DNA of 64,000 nucleotides from Mycolicibacterium sphagni (GTDB lineage: Bacteria; Actinomycetota; Actinomycetes; Mycobacteriales; Mycobacteriaceae), in assembly GCF_013337765.1 (NCBI RefSeq), contig NZ_VBSB01000008.1:248001-312000 (forward strand), read 5' to 3'. Position 1 is the stretch's first letter. Every line of letters begins with the position of its first letter. Below are positions 32,649 through 43,002 of the stretch, piece after piece. The notes under the pieces were generated by a model that saw only the letters and a list, made by a program, of their open reading frames with translations, searched no databases and was not told where the DNA came from. A program made the position numbers and the translations under genes.

Positions 32649-34346
32649 ATGGCGGTTCCGTTCGGCGACACCGAGCCGTACTACGACCTCGGCGACTACC
32701 ACCGGCCGGTCGACACTCCTTTCCCGCAGGCGCAGGTGTGGGTCGACCGGGGACTGGTGTGGGCCTACGCGTTCAACCACGAGGAGGCGATCGGCTGCTT
32801 CGAGGGCGCCCTGGCCCTGGACGCCGACCTCGCGATCGCGCGCTGGGGCATCGCCTATGCCATCGGGCCCAACTACAACAAGGCCTGGGAGGCTTTCGAT
32901 CCGGTTGATCTGGCGGCCTCCCTGGCGCGCGCCCGAATGGAACTCGAGCTGGCGGCCAAGAGCCGTGCCAGCGCCGTCGAGCGTGGCCTGATCGCGGCAC
33001 TGGCCACCCGATTCCCGACCGATGATCCCGACGACACCGAGGCGCTGGCGGCCGGGCACGCGGCCTACGCCGACGCGATGGCCGAACTCGTGCAGGCCTA
33101 CCCCGACGACGTCGACGTGCTGGCGCTGGCCGCCGACGCACTGGTCAACCTGACGGCATGGGCGTTGTGGGACAACACAACCGGTGAGCCCGCCCCCGGA
33201 TCGCGGGTGGTGGAGGCCAAACGGCTGATGGACCGCGCCTTGACCACCGAGGCCGGCCGCGGCCACCCCTTCGTGCTGCACCTGTACATCCACGCGATGG
33301 AGATGTCGGCGCACCCCGAGGACGCGCTGCCCGCCGCGGATCTGCTGCGTGGGCTGGTGCCCGACGCCGGCCACCTGCAGCACATGCCGTCCCACATCGA
33401 CGTGCTGTGCGGAAACTATCGGGATTCGGTGCTGGCCAACCAGACCGCGGTGGCCGCCGACCGGCGATTCGTCGAACGTGCCGGACCGCTGAATTTCTAC
33501 TCGCTCTACCGGGCGCACGATCTGCACTTCATCGTCTACTCGGCGATGTTCGCCGGCCAGTCGCAGATCGCGCTGCAGGCCGCCGACGAGTTGTCCGGGC
33601 AGCTGACCGCCGAGCTGCTGTCCATCGAATCCCCGCCGATGGCCGACTGGCTGGAAGCGTTCGTTCCGCTGCGGGTGCATGTGCTGATCCGGTTCGGCCG
33701 CTGGGATGAGCTGATCGCCGAACCCCTCCCCCATGACACCGAGTTGTATTGCAGCACAACGGCGACCATCCACTATGGGCGTGGCGTCGCGCACGCGGCC
33801 AAGGGACAGCTGGCGCAGGCCGCCGCCGAACGCGAGGCGTTCGTGGCGGCGTACGCTCGCGTCCCGGATTCGCGGTATCTGTTCAACAACACCAGCCGCG
33901 ACATCCTTGCGGTCGCGGCCGCCATGCTCGACGGCGAGATCGCCTACCGCAACGGTGATTTCGATGAGGCCTTCGAGCACCTGCGCCGTGCGATCGCCCT
34001 CGATGACGCGTTGCCCTACGACGAACCCTGGGGTTGGATGCAGCCGACCCGGCACGCCTACGGCGCGCTGCTGCTCGAGCAGGAGCGGCTCGAGGAGGCT
34101 GCCGCAGTGTATGCCGCCGACCTCGGTCTGGACCCGACGCTGAGCCGGCCCTGTCAGCATCCGGGCAACGTGTGGAGCCTGCACGGCTATCACGAATGCC
34201 TACAGCGGCTGGGGCGCACCGCCGAGGCAGTGATCATCGGCCGCCAGCTCGAACTGGCCAAGGCCCGCGCCGACGTCCCGATCCTGGCGTCGTGCGCCTG
34301 CCGGCTGGAGGTTTTCGAAGTTTCCGCCGAGGACTGCTGCCACTGA
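32649..34346 (+). CDS. TPR-repeat protein
   Basis: A 565-residue soluble protein built of tetratricopeptide-like helix pairs. VWVDRGLVWAYAFNHEEAIGCFEGALALDADLAIARWGIAYAIGPNYNKAWE forms the first pair, and GEIAYRNGDFDEAFEHLRRAIALDD and AYGALLLEQERLEEAAAVYAADLGLDP the last ones. HMPSHIDVLCGNYRDS is a conserved central element in this group. Function is unknown; TPRs usually mediate protein contacts. AGGGTGAG precedes the ATG at 32649. The C-terminus is Cys-rich (CACR, DCCH). Confidence 0.78.
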   Translation: MAVPFGDTEPYYDLGDYHRPVDTPFPQAQVWVDRGLVWAYAFNHEEAIGCFEGALALDADLAIARWGIAYAIGPNYNKAWEAFDPVDLAASLARARMELELAAKSRASAVERGLIAALATRFPTDDPDDTEALAAGHAAYADAMAELVQAYPDDVDVLALAADALVNLTAWALWDNTTGEPAPGSRVVEAKRLMDRALTTEAGRGHPFVLHLYIHAMEMSAHPEDALPAADLLRGLVPDAGHLQHMPSHIDVLCGNYRDSVLANQTAVAADRRFVERAGPLNFYSLYRAHDLHFIVYSAMFAGQSQIALQAADELSGQLTAELLSIESPPMADWLEAFVPLRVHVLIRFGRWDELIAEPLPHDTELYCSTTATIHYGRGVAHAAKGQLAQAAAEREAFVAAYARVPDSRYLFNNTSRDILAVAAAMLDGEIAYRNGDFDEAFEHLRRAIALDDALPYDEPWGWMQPTRHAYGALLLEQERLEEAAAVYAADLGLDPTLSRPCQHPGNVWSLHGYHECLQRLGRTAEAVIIGRQLELAKARADVPILASCACRLEVFEVSAEDCCH

Positions 34347-34351
34347 CGCCG

Positions 34352-34357
34352 TAACCT
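34352..34357 (+). promoter_or_regulatory. -10 element TAACCT, leaderless start
   Basis: TANNNT hexamer six bases before the ATG at 34364, in the 17-base gap after the TPR gene. Confidence 0.5.
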
Positions 34358-34363
34358 CAACAC

Positions 34364-35080
34364 ATGCACGACGGCTCAGAACCGCCCTCGCCGGTCCTTC
34401 CGTCGCGGCGTGGCTGGCCGCAGGCGGTCGTGCATTTCGTCGGCACTGCCCCGGTGACGTTCACCTGGCTGGCGGTGCTGTTCCTGACGACACTGGCCCA
34501 ACATCTGCTGCCCCGCTGGCACCTGCTCGAGCTGCTGCGTAAGGACTCGACCAACCTGCACCACCTGGCGTCCGACCCGATCCGGGTCTTGATCACCAGC
34601 CTGCTGTGGCTCGACGGCGCCTCCTGGTGGCCCTACCTGGTGATGTTCTGCCTCTTCCTCGCGCCGGCCGAGCGGTGGCTCGGCCATCTGCGCTTCGTGA
34701 TCGCCGGGCTGATCGCCCACATCGTCGCCACCTACGCCAGTGAGGGATTCCTGTACTGGCAGATTCAGGAGGCGATGATCTCACCGCGCTACCTCAATGC
34801 CCGCGACATCGGCGTCAGTTACTTCGCCGTCGGCATCATCGGCCTGCTGACATATCACCTTGCGCGTCCCTGGCGCTGGCTCTACCTGATCGTCGTACTC
34901 GGCTATTGCGTCGCAGCGGTGTTGATCACTCCGAGGTTCACCCCGGTCGGGCACCTCGTCGCCCTGCTCGTCGGGCTCGCGTGTTACCCGCTGACCCGCG
35001 GGCGGTCTGGTTCGCCGGTGGATCCACCGCGGCTGCTGAGCCTTTGGCGCTTCCGGCATCCGCCGACACCGGTTGCGTAG
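34364..35080 (+). CDS. rhomboid-like membrane protein
   Basis: A 238-residue membrane protein with six predicted helices. The candidate serine lies in ARDIGVSYFAVG and a candidate histidine in TPVGHLVALLVG, in the order expected of a rhomboid Ser-His dyad. However the canonical GxSG reads GVSY, so protease activity is uncertain. The long first loop (LLRKDSTNLHHLASDP) also fits the family. The start follows TAACCT by six bases. The deaminase gene begins 11 bases later and its -10 uses this gene's stop codon. Confidence 0.7.
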   Translation: MHDGSEPPSPVLPSRRGWPQAVVHFVGTAPVTFTWLAVLFLTTLAQHLLPRWHLLELLRKDSTNLHHLASDPIRVLITSLLWLDGASWWPYLVMFCLFLAPAERWLGHLRFVIAGLIAHIVATYASEGFLYWQIQEAMISPRYLNARDIGVSYFAVGIIGLLTYHLARPWRWLYLIVVLGYCVAAVLITPRFTPVGHLVALLVGLACYPLTRGRSGSPVDPPRLLSLWRFRHPPTPVA

Positions 35081-35083
35081 AGT
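35078..35083 (+). promoter_or_regulatory. -10 element TAGAGT, leaderless start
   Basis: TANNNT hexamer eight bases before the GTG at 35092. Its TAG is the stop codon of the rhomboid-like gene. Confidence 0.45.
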
Positions 35084-35091
35084 GAGACAGC

Positions 35092-35571
35092 GTGGCGCTC
35101 GACGACGAGGACATCCGGCGACTGGGCCGCTGTGTCGAACTCGCCCGCACCGCACTGGCGGCCGGTGACGAGCCGTTCGGTTCGATCCTCGTCGGCGCCG
35201 ACGGCGCAATCCTGTTCGAGGACCACAATCACGTCGCAGGCGGCGACGCCACCGCCCACCCCGAGCTGGCGATCGCGCAGTGGTCGGTGACCAACCTGTC
35301 CCCCGACCAGCGCGCTCGCGCCACCGTCTACACCTCCGGTGAGCACTGCCCGATGTGCGCGGCCGCGCACGCATGGGTTGGCTTGGGCCGCATTGTGTTT
35401 GCCGTCGCCGGTGCCCAGCTGGCCCAGTGGCTGACCGAGTGGCAGGCGCCGCTACCGCCGGTGGCTGCGCTGCCGATCACCACGGTCGCTCCACAGCTCA
35501 CGGTCGATGGTCCGGCCCCGGAATACCGCGACGAGATGATGGCCCTCTACGCGGCGAAGTTCGCGCCATGA
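35092..35571 (+). CDS. nucleoside/cytidine deaminase-family protein
   Basis: A 159-residue zinc deaminase. DEPFGSILVGADG, the zinc-ligand and catalytic motif TAHPELAI (HxE) and SGEHCPMCAAAHAWVGLGRIVFA (PCxxC) are all present. The family deaminates cytosine, guanine or modified bases; specificity cannot be told. The GTG start at 35092 follows TAGAGT by eight bases. Its stop overlaps the start of the GH13 gene by four bases, an unexpected pairing of a base deaminase with a glycosidase. Confidence 0.84.
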   Translation: MALDDEDIRRLGRCVELARTALAAGDEPFGSILVGADGAILFEDHNHVAGGDATAHPELAIAQWSVTNLSPDQRARATVYTSGEHCPMCAAAHAWVGLGRIVFAVAGAQLAQWLTEWQAPLPPVAALPITTVAPQLTVDGPAPEYRDEMMALYAAKFAP

Positions 35572-36875
35572 GCGACTGGGTGCGCCACGCGATCTGGTGG
35601 CATGTGTACCCGTTGGGCTTCGTCGGCGCCTTTCCCGCCGTTGAACCGCCCGGCCCGGACGACCACCGGCTGCGCCGCATGGTCGACTGGCTCGACCATG
35701 CGGTCGAACTCGGCACCTCGGGTATCGCGCTGGGCCCGGTGTTCGCCTCCCGCACCCACGGTTACGACACCACCGATCACTTCCGGATCGACCCCCGCCT
35801 GGGTGACGACGCCGACTTCGATCACCTCGTCTCCGAGGCGCACCGGCGGGGGCTGCGGGTGCTGCTCGACGGTGTGTTCAACCATGTCGGAACCGATTTC
35901 GGCCGCTACCGCCGCGCCGTCGACGACGAAGACAGCGAATCGATCGGCTGGTTCCGTGGCCGCCCCGGATGCTTCCACACCTTCGAAGGTCACGGCGAGC
36001 TCGTGACCCTCAACCATGGCAGCCCGGCCGTCGTCGACTACACCGTCGACGTGATGAACCACTGGCTGGGCCGCGGCGCCGACGGTTGGCGTCTCGACGC
36101 CGCCTACGCCGTTCCGGAATCCTTCTGGGCACAGGTGCTGCCCCGGGTCCGCGATAACCATCCCGACGCGTGGTTCGTCGCCGAGGTCATCCACGGCGAC
36201 TACGCCGCGTTCGTCGAGGGCTCCGGCGTCGACTCGGTGACCCAATACGAGCTGTGGAAGGCGATCTGGAGCAGCCTCAACGACGGCAATTTCCACGAGC
36301 TGGACTGGGCGCTGCAGCGGCACAACGACTTTCTCGCGGCCTTCGCTCCCCTGACCTTCGTCGGCAATCACGACGTCACGCGCATCGCCAGCCAGGTGCA
36401 GCGGCCCGAGCATGTGACGCACGCCCTGGTGCTGTTGTTCACCACCGGCGGCGTGCCCTCCATCTACGCCGGCGACGAGTTCGGATGGCACGGTGTCAAG
36501 GAAGAGCGGGCCGGTGGCGACGACGCGGTCCGTCCCGAGTTCGGCCCGCCGCCGGCACAACCGGACGCAGCCGGGCGCGAGACGCTGAATCTCCACCAGT
36601 ACCTGATCGGCCTGCGCCGGCGCAATCCGTGGCTGCATGAAGCGAAAACCACTGCGCTGCAACTGGACAACCGGACCTACGCCTACGAGACCCGCAACGG
36701 TGACGATGCGCTGATCGTCGCACTCAACATCGACGACTCGCCGATGCGCCTACCGGTGGCCTCGCTCACAGGCAGGCCTGCTCAGCTGGTCGGCGGCACA
36801 GCAGCACCGCCGGAAGAGATCGTCAGCGAGGTCGTGGTCCCGCCACAGGGCTGGCTGCTGCTGCGCCCGAGCTAG
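35568..36875 (+). CDS. alpha-amylase family (GH13) glycoside hydrolase
   Basis: A 435-residue (beta/alpha)8 enzyme acting on alpha-glucosidic bonds. The conserved regions are in order: VLLDGVFNHVG, DGWRLDAAYAV (nucleophile Asp), WFVAEVIHG (acid/base Glu) and FVGNHDVTRIAS (transition-state Asp), then a short C-terminal beta domain. No signal peptide is visible, so an intracellular role in maltodextrin or trehalose/glycogen metabolism is likely; precise activity unknown. The ATG at 35568 overlaps the deaminase stop (ATGA). The end overlaps the convergent DUF1810 gene by four bases. Confidence 0.87.
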   Translation: MSDWVRHAIWWHVYPLGFVGAFPAVEPPGPDDHRLRRMVDWLDHAVELGTSGIALGPVFASRTHGYDTTDHFRIDPRLGDDADFDHLVSEAHRRGLRVLLDGVFNHVGTDFGRYRRAVDDEDSESIGWFRGRPGCFHTFEGHGELVTLNHGSPAVVDYTVDVMNHWLGRGADGWRLDAAYAVPESFWAQVLPRVRDNHPDAWFVAEVIHGDYAAFVEGSGVDSVTQYELWKAIWSSLNDGNFHELDWALQRHNDFLAAFAPLTFVGNHDVTRIASQVQRPEHVTHALVLLFTTGGVPSIYAGDEFGWHGVKEERAGGDDAVRPEFGPPPAQPDAAGRETLNLHQYLIGLRRRNPWLHEAKTTALQLDNRTYAYETRNGDDALIVALNIDDSPMRLPVASLTGRPAQLVGGTAAPPEEIVSEVVVPPQGWLLLRPS

Positions 36876-37291
36876 AGCAATTCCAAGGTGTAGTGGTCCT
36901 GCTCGCCGCCGTAGAACTTGTCCAGAACCCCCAGGAAATCGGCGTTGTCGGCGGTGGCCCTGGCGAACAACGTCATCGACGAGCACACCTTCAGGTTGTC
37001 CGGCCACGGGAAGATCTCTTTGATCGATGCGCCCTCGATGGCTGCCAGCAGCAGGGTGCACTCATGCAGCCGCGGCCCGAGCACCGGATGGGCCAGGTAG
37101 GCCTGCGCCTCGTCCAGTGATTTGATGCCGTAAAGCCTTGCCGTTGAACTACTTCCGAGTTCGGCGAGTTGCGGGAAAATGAACCAGATCCAATGGCTGT
37201 GTTTGGTGCCGGCTCGCAGTTCGGCGACGGCCCGGTCGTACATGCGATCTTGGGCCTCGACGAAGCGTTGCAGGTCGAACGGATCATCCAT
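36872..37291 (-). CDS. DUF1810 family protein (Rv1873-type)
   Basis: A 139-residue helical protein with DPFDLQRFVEAQDRMYDRAVAELRAGTKHSHWIWFIFPQ, the family signature, and SMTLFARATADNADFLGVLDKFYGGEQDHYTLELL at the end. Structures of the family exist but no enzymatic role is established. TACGGT lies six bases before the ATG at 37291; the GGAGGG between them is too close to the start to be a normal ribosome binding site, which favours a leaderless message. Confidence 0.85.
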   Translation of the reverse strand: MDDPFDLQRFVEAQDRMYDRAVAELRAGTKHSHWIWFIFPQLAELGSSSTARLYGIKSLDEAQAYLAHPVLGPRLHECTLLLAAIEGASIKEIFPWPDNLKVCSSMTLFARATADNADFLGVLDKFYGGEQDHYTLELL

Positions 37292-37297
37292 CCCTCC

Positions 37298-37303
37298 ACC
37301 GTA
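37298..37303 (-). promoter_or_regulatory. -10 element TACGGT, leaderless start
   Basis: TANNNT hexamer six bases before the ATG at 37291. Confidence 0.5.
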
Positions 37304-37457
37304 TCGTTGCCGGGGCGTGATCGTCCCGTTATTGACGACCAATTCAAAGGTGTTGGGGTGCGGCAGATCCCGAGTCCGGCACGTCGCCTGATCGTTAGCG
37401 AACCGCGACTTGGCGCACCGCCGCGCGTACCAAGTCGGCGTGGGCGCGCGTGATTAG

Positions 37458-38516
<1,059 letters not shown>

Positions 38517-38535
38517 TCCAGCGCACCAAAACAAC

Positions 38536-38573
38536 AGCGAGCCTGTCGCCACCCCCCCGGCGGCAGGCTCGCT
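38536..38573 (+). terminator. hairpin terminator after fbpC
   Basis: Arms 38536-38550 and 38559-38573 pair at 14 of 15 positions with an eight-base C-rich loop, 20 bases after the fbpC stop, and are followed by GCTTTGTG. Confidence 0.75.
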
Positions 38574-38660
38574 GCTTTGTGCTGGGACGGCCCCGCCGGC
38601 CCGGGGAACAAAGCGTTAGCCACCAGGGTTGAGTGCAGCGGACTGAACTTTGGAGGACTG

Positions 38661-40982
38661 ATGGCTGAAGCCAAATCTGTGCCGGTGTTGTTTGTCAGCG
38701 ACCCGATCGTGCTGCCCGGAATGGTGGTTCCGATCACGCTCGACGACGCCGCCCGGGCTGCGGTCGACGCGGCTCAGGCGACTGACTCCGGCCAGCTCTT
38801 GATCGCCCCCCGCCTGGACGATCGCTACCCCACATACGGGGTCATCGCGTCGATCGTGCAGGTCGGCCGCATTCCCGGGGGCGGCGCCGCCGCCGTGGTC
38901 CGCGGCGAAGGTCGCGCCCATATCGGATCGGGAACCACCGGCCCCGGTGCGGCGCTCTGGGTTGAGGTCACCGACGTGGCCCAGCCCGAACCGACCGAGG
39001 ACACCAAGGCACTCGCCGCGGAGTACAAGAAACTGCTGCTGGCGATGCTGCAGCGCCGCGAGGCGTGGCAGATCGTCGACGTGGTCAACAAGATCGCCGA
39101 TCCCGCGGCACTGGCCGACACGGCCGGTTACGCGTCGTACCTGTCCGACATCCAGAAGCGCCAGCTGCTGGAGACCGAGGATGTGGCCGAACGGCTGCGT
39201 GTCCTGATCGGCTGGACCGGTGACCTGCTGGCCGAGGTCGAGGTCAACGACAAGATCGCCGAGGACGTCCGCGACGGCATGGAGAAGACGCAGAAGGAAT
39301 TCCTGCTGCGTCAACAGCTCAACGCCATCCGCAAGGAGCTGGGCGAAGGCGAGCCCGACGGGTCGGATGACTATCGGGCCCGAGTCGAGGCTGCTGACCT
39401 GCCCGACAAGGTCCGCGAGGCCGCGCTGCGCGAGGTCGGCAAGCTGGAACGCTCCAGCGAGCAGAGCCCCGAAGGCGGCTGGATCCGCACCTGGCTGGAC
39501 ACCGTCCTGGACCTGCCGTGGAACTCCCGCACCGAGGATTCGACCGACCTGAAGGCCGCCCGCGACATCCTGGATGCCGACCACCACGGGCTGGACGACG
39601 TCAAGGACCGCATCGTCGAGTACCTGGCCGTGCGCTCCCGTCGTGCCCAACGCGGCCTGCAGGTCGTCGGTGGACGCGGTTCGGGTGCGGTGATGGTGCT
39701 GGCCGGCCCGCCCGGGGTCGGCAAGACGTCGCTGGGTGAGAGCGTGGCCCGCGCGCTGGGCCGCAAGTTCGTTCGCGTCGCCCTCGGCGGTGTGCGCGAC
39801 GAGGCCGAAATCCGCGGCCACCGGCGCACCTACGTCGGAGCGCTGCCCGGCCGGATCGTGCGTGCCATCGGCGAGGCCGGTTCGATGAACCCGGTCGTGC
39901 TGCTCGACGAGATCGACAAGGTCGGCTCGGACTACCGTGGTGACCCGTCGGCCGCCTTGCTGGAGGTCCTGGACCCGGCGCAGAACCACACGTTCCGCGA
40001 CCACTACCTGGATCTGGATCTGGACCTGTCCGACGTGGTGTTCCTGGCGACGGCCAACGTGATCGAGAACATCCCGTCGGCACTGCTGGACCGCATGGAG
40101 CTGGTGTCGATCGACGGCTACACCGAGGACGACAAGGTGGCCATCGCCCGCGACTACCTGCTGCCCCGGCAACGGGACCGCGCGGCGCTGACCCCCGAGG
40201 AGGTCACGGTCACCGACGCGGCATTGCGCAAGATCGCCGCGGACTACACCCGCGAACCCGGTGTGCGTCAGTTCGAGCGGCTGCTGGCCAAGGCGATGCG
40301 CAAGGTCACGACCAAGCTCGACTCGAGCGAGGCTCCGGTCAGCATCGACGAGCCCGATCTGGTCGAGTACCTGGGCCGGCCGCGGTTCATGCCGGAGTCG
40401 GCCGAGCGCACGGCGGTGCCGGGCGTCGCGACCGGGCTGGCCGTGACAGGACTGGGCGGCGATGTGCTCTACATCGAAGCCGGGTCCACCGAAGGCGAGC
40501 CGAGTCTGCAGCTCACCGGTCAGCTGGGTGACGTGATGAAGGAGTCCGCGCAGATCGCGCTGTCCTACGTCCGCAGCCACGCCGAGCAGCTGGGCGTGGA
40601 TCCCGCGGCGCTGAACCGCAAGATCCACGTGCACGTGCCTGCCGGCGCGGTGCCCAAGGATGGTCCGTCCGCCGGCGTGACCATGGTGACCGCGCTGGTG
40701 TCCATGGCCACCGGACGGCAGGTCCGCGCGGATGTCGGGATGACCGGCGAGGTCACCCTCAACGGGCGGGTGCTGCCGATCGGCGGCGTCAAGCAGAAAC
40801 TGCTGGCGGCTCAACGCGCCGGGCTGTCAACGGTTTTCATTCCGCACCGCAACGAGGCCGATCTGGACGACGTGCCAGCTGAGGTGCTCGAGGCGCTGAC
40901 CGTGAAGCCGATGACCGATGTCGCCGAGATCGTGGCTCAGGCCCTCGAGGCGGCGGCTGGGGTGGCGACCACCGCGGCCTGA
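38661..40982 (+). CDS. lon: ATP-dependent protease La (Lon)
   Basis: A 773-residue Lon protease degrading misfolded and regulatory proteins. The N-terminal LON substrate-binding domain (about 1-190) and a coiled-coil region precede the AAA+ domain with Walker [13 protein letters not shown] and Walker [14 protein letters not shown]. The C-terminal protease domain has the catalytic Ser in [11 protein letters not shown] and Lys in [14 protein letters not shown]. The ATG at 38661 has GGAGG six bases upstream. Lon is missing from M. tuberculosis but present in several environmental mycobacteria. No HspR-type heat-shock operator was identified upstream. Confidence 0.96.
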   Translation: MAEAKSVPVLFVSDPIVLPGMVVPITLDDAARAAVDAAQATDSGQLLIAPRLDDRYPTYGVIASIVQVGRIPGGGAAAVVRGEGRAHIGSGTTGPGAALWVEVTDVAQPEPTEDTKALAAEYKKLLLAMLQRREAWQIVDVVNKIADPAALADTAGYASYLSDIQKRQLLETEDVAERLRVLIGWTGDLLAEVEVNDKIAEDVRDGMEKTQKEFLLRQQLNAIRKELGEGEPDGSDDYRARVEAADLPDKVREAALREVGKLERSSEQSPEGGWIRTWLDTVLDLPWNSRTEDSTDLKAARDILDADHHGLDDVKDRIVEYLAVRSRRAQRGLQVVGGRGSGAVMVLAGPPGVGKTSLGESVARALGRKFVRVALGGVRDEAEIRGHRRTYVGALPGRIVRAIGEAGSMNPVVLLDEIDKVGSDYRGDPSAALLEVLDPAQNHTFRDHYLDLDLDLSDVVFLATANVIENIPSALLDRMELVSIDGYTEDDKVAIARDYLLPRQRDRAALTPEEVTVTDAALRKIAADYTREPGVRQFERLLAKAMRKVTTKLDSSEAPVSIDEPDLVEYLGRPRFMPESAERTAVPGVATGLAVTGLGGDVLYIEAGSTEGEPSLQLTGQLGDVMKESAQIALSYVRSHAEQLGVDPAALNRKIHVHVPAGAVPKDGPSAGVTMVTALVSMATGRQVRADVGMTGEVTLNGRVLPIGGVKQKLLAAQRAGLSTVFIPHRNEADLDDVPAEVLEALTVKPMTDVAEIVAQALEAAAGVATTAA

Positions 40983-40990
40983 TCGCGAGA

Positions 40991-41038
40991 AGACGCAGAA
41001 TCGCACGAATCCGCAAGGGTTCGTGCGATTTTGTGTCT
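40991..41038 (+). terminator. hairpin terminator after lon
   Basis: Arms 40991-41009 and 41020-41038 pair at 17 of 19 positions with a ten-base loop, nine bases after the lon stop. The left side shares CGCGAG-AGAC-CA with the hairpin after the permease gene. Confidence 0.75.
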
Positions 41039-41062
41039 GCTGGGCGTGGTAGGAAAAATCCC

Positions 41063-41395
41063 ATGGCCTACGACGAAGATCTGGTGAACCGCCTACGCGA
41101 GCTACTTGCCGCCGAGCGCGGCATCGAAGAGAAACGGATGTTCGGCGGCCTGGCCTTCCTGATCGACGGCAACATGGCCGTGGCGGCCAGCGGGCGCGGC
41201 GGCCTGATGGTGCGGGTTCCACCCGAGGACACCGCTGCCCTGGTGGCCCGTGACCATGTCGAACCGATGATCATGGCGGGCCGTGAAACCCGTGGCTGGA
41301 TTCGGGTCGAAGACCCCGGTATGCGCACCAAGCGGCAGCTGCACAGCTGGGTTACCCGTGGCGTCAATTACGCGAAATCCCTGCCCCCGAAATAG
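41063..41395 (+). CDS. TfoX N-terminal domain protein
   Basis: A 110-residue protein with the TfoX-N signature KRMFGGLAFLIDGNMAVAASGRGGLMVRV and a C-terminal WIRVEDPGM-RTKRQLHSWVTRGVNYAKSLPPK. In gammaproteobacteria TfoX regulates competence, but isolated N-terminal domains are widespread and uncharacterised. AGGAAAAA precedes the ATG at 41063. The lon hairpin lies just upstream, so it probably has its own transcript. Confidence 0.82.
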   Translation: MAYDEDLVNRLRELLAAERGIEEKRMFGGLAFLIDGNMAVAASGRGGLMVRVPPEDTAALVARDHVEPMIMAGRETRGWIRVEDPGMRTKRQLHSWVTRGVNYAKSLPPK

Positions 41396-41433
41396 CGTGG
41401 AATAAATCACGATGAGTCCTCCTTGTCGCGTGC

Positions 41434-42249
41434 ATGACCTATCCCGTACGCGTTGCCGTTCAGATTCAGCCGGCCGACACCCCTGACTACGCCACCTGGC
41501 GGCAGGCCGTCCTCGATGCCGAGGCGATCGGGGCGGACGTCATCTTCGGCTATGACCACTTCCATGCGCCGTTCATCGAGTCGATCGTCGACGCAAAACC
41601 GATACTGGCTCAAGTCCAACCCGACGTGAACAACTTCGAGGGTTGGACCGCGCTGGCATCCTGGGGCGAGATCACCACCCGCGCCGAGCTCGGGCTGCTG
41701 GTGGCGGGGATCGGCTATCGCAATCCGGACCTGCTCGCGGACATGGCGCGGACCTTCGACCACATCAACGGCGGGCGGACGATCCTCGGCGTCGGCGCGG
41801 GTTGGTACGAGAAGGATTACACCACTTACGGTTTCGACTTCGGGACGGTCAAATCCCGGGCCGACCTGTTCGATGACGGACTGCTGCGCATCGAGCACCG
41901 GTTCGGGCTTCTGCACCCGGCGCCGCTGCGCAAGATCCCGATTCTGATCGGGGGGTCGGGCCCCAAGCGCACGCTGCCCGCCGTCGCGCGCCATGCCGAC
42001 ATCTGGCACACCTTCCTGCCGATCGACTCCTATCGCGAGGCCAGCGCACGAGTGGCCGAGCTGGTCGCTGGATTCGGGCGCGCCGACAGTGATATCGAGC
42101 GGTCGACGTTCTGGACCGGTCCGCAGTCGGCGGACAGCTACCTCACAGCAGGAGCGACGTTGTTTCACACCGAGATCCGCGCCTCCGAGGGCAAATACGA
42201 CCTCAGCACGTTGGAAAAAATGGTCACCTGGCGCGACACGAAGCGCTGA
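41434..42249 (+). CDS. luciferase-like (LLM) F420-type oxidoreductase
   Basis: A 271-residue LLM-superfamily protein: YPVRVAVQIQPADTPDY, GADVIFGYDHF, ELGLLVAGIGYRNPDLLADMARTFDHINGGRTILGVGAGW and IPILIGGSGPKRTLPAVARHADIWH. This pattern belongs to the F420-dependent group common in mycobacteria; the substrate is unknown. The start ATG at 41434 lacks both a Shine-Dalgarno sequence and a TANNNT element, so it may be read through from the TfoX-like gene 38 bases upstream. Confidence 0.82.
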   Translation: MTYPVRVAVQIQPADTPDYATWRQAVLDAEAIGADVIFGYDHFHAPFIESIVDAKPILAQVQPDVNNFEGWTALASWGEITTRAELGLLVAGIGYRNPDLLADMARTFDHINGGRTILGVGAGWYEKDYTTYGFDFGTVKSRADLFDDGLLRIEHRFGLLHPAPLRKIPILIGGSGPKRTLPAVARHADIWHTFLPIDSYREASARVAELVAGFGRADSDIERSTFWTGPQSADSYLTAGATLFHTEIRASEGKYDLSTLEKMVTWRDTKR

Positions 42250-42334
42250 TCACAGCGGCGTCAATTATGCGAGGGCCCTACGGCGAAAAATAACGCCGTT
42301 TCACCAATTTGCCGTGGGGGTATCGACTGGCGAT

Positions 42335-42985
42335 ATGGATGATTGGGAGGCTCGCGATTTCGTGCGGCGGCTGCGCGAGCACGCGGGCACCACCTACGCC
42401 GCCGAAGCCGGGATCACCCTGCGGGACGCCCCGATGCCGTTGTTCCAGCTGTTGGTGTTGTGTGTGCTGGCCAGCAAGCCGATTGACGCGGCCATCGCGA
42501 CGCAGGCCGCCAAGGAGCTGTTCCGGGCCGGCCTTCGCACGCCGACCTCGGTCCTCACGGCCGACCGGCCGACGATGCTTGAGGCGTTCAGTCGGGCGCG
42601 GTACGTGCGCTACGACGAGAGTTCCGCGTCGCGGCTCACCGAGCTCGCCAACCGGGTCGACAAGGACTTTCGCGGTGACCTCCGCATACTGGCCCGGATC
42701 GGCAAGCCCGACGTGCGGGCCACCAAGGTTCTCCTCAAGCAGTTCGACGGAATCGGAGACACCGGAGCCGACATCTTCCTACGCGAGGTCCAAGACGTAT
42801 GGCCTTGGGTAAAGCCATACTTCGACAAACGCGCATTGGATACCGCAGGTGAGCTGGGACTCCCCCACGATTCCGACAGACTGGCCGCGCTCACCGGACG
42901 AACGGTCGCGCCGCTGGCCGCGGCGCTCGTGCGCGTCTCGCTGGACGACGACTTGCGCGACCTGGTCGGGTCTGCGCACGCGTAG
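42335..42985 (+). CDS. endonuclease III-like helix-hairpin-helix protein
   Basis: A 216-residue HhH-type protein: LFQLLVLCVLASKPIDAAIATQAAKELFRAG, then VLLKQFDGIGDTGADIFLREVQDVWPWVKPYFDKRALDTA, where FDGIGDTGADIF occupies the hairpin position and the Asp of DVWPW the position of the catalytic Asp. A DNA glycosylase/lyase role is plausible, but no FeS-cluster cysteines are present and the canonical active-site Lys is not evident. The ATG at 42335 is the first after the previous gene. Confidence 0.7.
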   Translation: MDDWEARDFVRRLREHAGTTYAAEAGITLRDAPMPLFQLLVLCVLASKPIDAAIATQAAKELFRAGLRTPTSVLTADRPTMLEAFSRARYVRYDESSASRLTELANRVDKDFRGDLRILARIGKPDVRATKVLLKQFDGIGDTGADIFLREVQDVWPWVKPYFDKRALDTAGELGLPHDSDRLAALTGRTVAPLAAALVRVSLDDDLRDLVGSAHA

Positions 42986-43002
42986 GCCGTTCTCCAGAGC
43001 GG

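Noticed and set aside
38616..40814. 732-codon open frame on the minus strand opposite lon
   Set aside because: It mirrors lon codon for codon; long antisense frames are expected in GC-rich coding DNA, and the protein has no recognisable domain.
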